Shown one piece after another: positions 52,720 to 54,955 of a stretch of DNA of 54,955 nt. Each line of letters begins with the position of its first letter. Within the stretch, counting starts at the first letter, position 1. Origin of the DNA: UBA6109 sp035366835. GTDB lineage: Bacteria; Desulfobacterota; Syntrophia; Syntrophales; UBA6109. The notes beneath the pieces are model-generated. The model made no database searches, was not told the DNA's origin, and saw nothing but the letters and a program-made list of their open reading frames with translations. The stretch covers positions 1-54,955 of the forward strand of contig DAOSIS010000023.1 of NCBI GenBank assembly GCA_035366835.1, read 5' to 3'. Both the position numbers and the translations under genes were made by a program.

Positions 52720-53604
52720 ATGACTTCACGCACCGGTATGGGCCGCAGCCGCACAGGAGCCGAATCCGCGCGGCAGCCCGCCGGCTTTATCCGCGGCCAT
52801 GTCAAGACCGGCGGGCTGCGGCTGCACTATCTGGATTACGGAACGGAGGGGCGGCCGGCGGTGCTGTGCCTGCACGGCTGCGGCGCCCATGCCCATTGGT
52901 TCGATTTCATCGCCGGAGGCCTTTCGCCGGATTATCACGTTTTGGCCATGGACCAGCGCGGTCACGGCGACAGCGCCTGGGCCGATCCCCCGGACTATTC
53001 GTACGAGCGCTATGCAGCCGACCTCGCCGAGGCCGTCGACAGGCTCGGTCTGCGCGATTTCACCCTCCTCGGTCATTCGATGGGCGGCACCGTGTCGCTG
53101 CTGTATGCCGCCACCTACCCCGGCCGCGCCGGCCGGCTGATCGTCGCCGATACGACGCTGCACATCCCTCAGAATCGGATCGTGGCCATGCGCGACGTCG
53201 GCCTGCGGGAAGGGGGCCGATACGACAGTCTGGAGGAGTTCGTCGAGCGGTATCGCCTTTTTCCGGCGGCCACGACCGCCCCGCCCGAGGTCATCGCCCA
53301 CCTGGCGCGGAACAGCGCCCGCCGGTCCGACGACGGCGTCTGGCGGAACAAGGTCGACCGCAACGTCTACGCCAGCCGCTATGCAATGGACTGTGTGCCC
53401 CTGTGGAAGCGGATCGGCATCCCCGCGCTGCTCCTCAAGGGCGCCCGCAGCGCCCGCATCACCCCGGAGATCGCCGCCGAAGTGAAGGCAGGGTGCCCGC
53501 AGGTCGAATTCGCCGAAGTTCCGGAGAGCGACCATCACGTGACGCTGGACAACCCCTCCGGATTCGTGGATGCTGTCCGGCCATTCCTCTGCCGGCATTC
53601 ATGA
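52720..53604 (+). CDS. Alpha/beta hydrolase
   Basis: The product is 294 aa. Motifs are VLCLHGCGAHAHWFDFIAGG (oxyanion region), MDQRGHGDS, the nucleophile elbow LLGHSMGG (Ser), and a C-terminal His in SDHHVTLDN. It is a soluble hydrolase of the esterase/hydroxy-acyl type; substrate unknown. The ATG at 52720 has AGGGGAG 6 nt upstream; an earlier frame start at 52663 is not supported. The following amidohydrolase starts 19 bp later, so the two may form an operon. Confidence 0.86.
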   Translation: MTSRTGMGRSRTGAESARQPAGFIRGHVKTGGLRLHYLDYGTEGRPAVLCLHGCGAHAHWFDFIAGGLSPDYHVLAMDQRGHGDSAWADPPDYSYERYAADLAEAVDRLGLRDFTLLGHSMGGTVSLLYAATYPGRAGRLIVADTTLHIPQNRIVAMRDVGLREGGRYDSLEEFVERYRLFPAATTAPPEVIAHLARNSARRSDDGVWRNKVDRNVYASRYAMDCVPLWKRIGIPALLLKGARSARITPEIAAEVKAGCPQVEFAEVPESDHHVTLDNPSGFVDAVRPFLCRHS

Positions 53605-53623
53605 CGAACCGGAGGTTGCGACC

Positions 53624-54690
53624 ATGCACGATCTTCTGGTCAAAGGCGGACGGGTCATCGATCCGTCGCAAAAGGCAGACGGCCTCATGGACGTCGCCGT
53701 GAGCGGCGGCAGAATCTCCGGCATCGGGCCCGAAATCTCCTGCCGGGAGGCGCAGAAGGTCGTGGACGCGACCGGTAAAATCGTCGTCCCCGGCCTGATC
53801 GATCTGCACACCACGTGTACGACGGCTTTCTGAACAACGGGGCCAACCCCGACGCCGTCGGGGTAAACCAGGGAGTCACCACGGTGGTCGACGGCGGCAG
53901 CGCCGGACAGGCCATCTTCGCGGGTTTCCCCCGATATGTGATGCCCGCGGCGCGAACCGACATCTACTGTTTCCTGCACATCGGCTCTTTCGGACTGGCC
54001 GCCCTGCCGGAGTTGCGCTGTGCGGAGGAGATCGACACGGCCGCCACGGAGGCCCTGATTCGGAGCCGGCCCGATCGGATCCGGGGCATCAAGCTGCGCC
54101 TCGTCGGGAACCTGGTCGTGCGGGAGGCATCGCCGTCGTGAAGACCGCCCGGGAAACCGCCGGAAAGGTCGGTCTTCCGCTCATGGTGCACATCGGGGAC
54201 CCTCACCGTCAGGTCCCGCCTTCTCTGACCGGAGAGATGCTTCCCCTGCTCCGGCAGGGAGACATCCTGAGCCACATCTATACGGGCCAAAGCGGCGCCC
54301 TGCTCGGAGAAGACGGCAGGATCCATCCGGAGCTCGCGGCCGCGCGGGACCGCGGCGTCGTCCTGGACGTCTCCCCCGGCATCAAAAACTTCACTTTTTC
54401 CACCGCCCGGAAAATGATGGATCAGGGAATCTTCCCGACCACCGTCAGCACGGACATCTCCAGGCCCTCTGTGACGGCGTACGCCTTCGGCCTGACCGTG
54501 GCCATGTCGAAATTTTTGGAGATGAGACTGCCGCTGGAGGACATCATCGCCATGACGACGATCCACCCCGCAAGGGCCGCGGGAATCAGCGACCGCAAGG
54601 GAAGCCTCAAGCCCACCATGGACGCCGACATTTCCATCCTGGAAATCCGTCCCGGACGATGGCGGTTTCAGGACGTCAGTAGCGGCACGC
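53624..54690 (+). pseudogene. Amidohydrolase/deacetylase-family metallohydrolase with two frameshifts
   Basis: GGAGGTTGCGACC precedes the ATG. The first part reads LLVKGGRVIDPSQKADGLMD to VVPGLIDLHT, where the metal HxH motif breaks: one base missing near 53811 would restore LHTHVYDGF. Frame 2 continues with GVTTVVDGGSAG to LRLVGNLV, then a second shift near 54118-54130 leads into frame 3 (LPLMVHIGDPHRQV, DILSHIYTG with metal His, TTVSTDISRPS with the Asp, IHPARAAGI). All catalytic parts survive across frames. It could be a true pseudogene or draft-sequence error. The last frame stays open to the window end, so the true stop is unclear; similarity ends near 54680. Confidence 0.75.
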
Positions 54691-54877
54691 TCTCCGCCCT
54701 GGCCGACGAGAGAGGTCACAGTAGGTCTGCCGCCTGGCATCGACTGGACCAGAGTATCGGATGGGACGCCCGTAACGCCCATCAAAAAGGTTATCCCAAA
54801 ACCAGGCTACATTACGACCCGGACGCTCCGAACCAAGGGTTTGAAAGAGATCTGAAAACTGTGGACAAACTGGAGAA

Positions 54878-54895
54878 GGCTCCCTTGCGGGAGCC
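54878..54895 (-). terminator. Hairpin terminator downstream of tRNA-Arg
   Basis: GGCTCCC (54878-54884) pairs with GGGAGCC (54889-54895) around TTGC. It lies 8 bp past the tRNA 3' end on the minus strand and is followed by TTCTCC. The tail is only weakly T-rich. Confidence 0.55.
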
Positions 54896-54903
54896 CTTGA
54901 TTT

Positions 54904-54955
54904 TGGTGCCCCTGGCGCGAGTCGAACGCGCGGCACACGGATTAGGAATCCGTTG
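54904..54955 (-). tRNA. tRNA-Arg(CCT), 3' part, cut by the window edge
   Basis: The minus strand shows an anticodon arm ACGGA-TTCCTAA-TCCGT (anticodon CCT), a 5-nt variable loop, the T arm GCGCG-TTCGACT-CGCGC, the acceptor strand CAGGGGC, discriminator A and an encoded CCA. The D arm and 5' acceptor strand lie beyond position 54955. Confidence 0.9.

Noticed and set aside
1..54955. CRISPR arrays, prophage modules, rRNA genes and replication origins
   Set aside because: No regularly spaced direct repeats, phage structural genes, rRNA-like stretches or DnaA-box clusters were seen on reading the window.

Overview
The window is GC-rich (by eye roughly 60-65 %), densely coded DNA that looks chromosomal. 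It suggests an anaerobic deltaproteobacterium of the Desulfobacterota / Syntrophales-Syntrophobacterales kind. The reasons are multihaem c-type cytochromes with their own ResB/CcsA maturation pair, TRAP and tripartite tricarboxylate (TTT) carboxylate uptake systems, a CoA-transferase for organic-acid activation, a sigma-54 activator, and many small redox and 4Fe-4S proteins. This placement is inferred from gene content; there is no rRNA or marker gene to confirm it. The sequence is a draft: a run of ten Ns (43541-43550) interrupts a cytochrome gene, and several genes near both ends carry frameshifts.

Region 1 (1-2632) is decayed: an IS200/IS605-type transposase tail, an orphan C-terminal gene fragment, a YgbA-like gene and a broken MFS permease. 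Region 2 (2690-15448, almost all minus strand) holds exported and signalling-type proteins. It includes a caspase-like protease fused to a TctC-type solute receptor, an SH3-domain protein, a PDZ-caspase/MORN/M20-peptidase operon, a thioredoxin-reductase/disulfide-oxidoreductase/TPR/hydrolase operon and an FRG-domain protein. Several of these transcription units start at near-identical TTGACG-17 bp promoters. A cold-shock gene with its own terminator follows (15983-16250).

Region 3 (16338-24501, minus strand) reads as one carboxylate-uptake operon: USP, TRAP receptor DctP, DctQ, DctM, second USP, CoA-transferase. It is preceded by a good sigma-54 promoter and a PAS-AAA+-Fis activator gene. Region 4 (24622-35203, minus strand) is a catabolic operon under a YheO/DauR-like regulator: RidA, an L-cysteine-desulfidase-family protein, TctC, TctB, TctA, an MmgE/PrpD protein, a fumarase/aspartase-superfamily lyase and an M20D amidohydrolase. 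A MaoC hydratase with its own promoter lies beyond. The PrpD plus C-N lyase pairing recalls iminodisuccinate-type degradation.

Region 5 (37047-47195, plus strand) is the most unusual: multihaem cytochrome, double rhodanese, seven-haem cytochrome with three internal repeats, second double rhodanese, multihaem c / membrane b cytochrome, ResB, CcsA. The first cytochrome contains an in-frame UGA followed by a hairpin with a GGUCU loop at almost the same spacing as the E. coli fdhF SECIS, so it is a candidate selenoprotein. The set looks like a periplasmic electron-transfer module acting on sulfur, selenium or tellurium species. Region 6 (47398-54955) contains single housekeeping or accessory genes (MBL hydrolase, MarC, DinB, M15 peptidase, 4Fe-4S protein, flavodoxin-like reductase, alpha/beta hydrolase), a twice-frameshifted amidohydrolase, and the 3' part of a tRNA-Arg(CCT) cut by the window edge.
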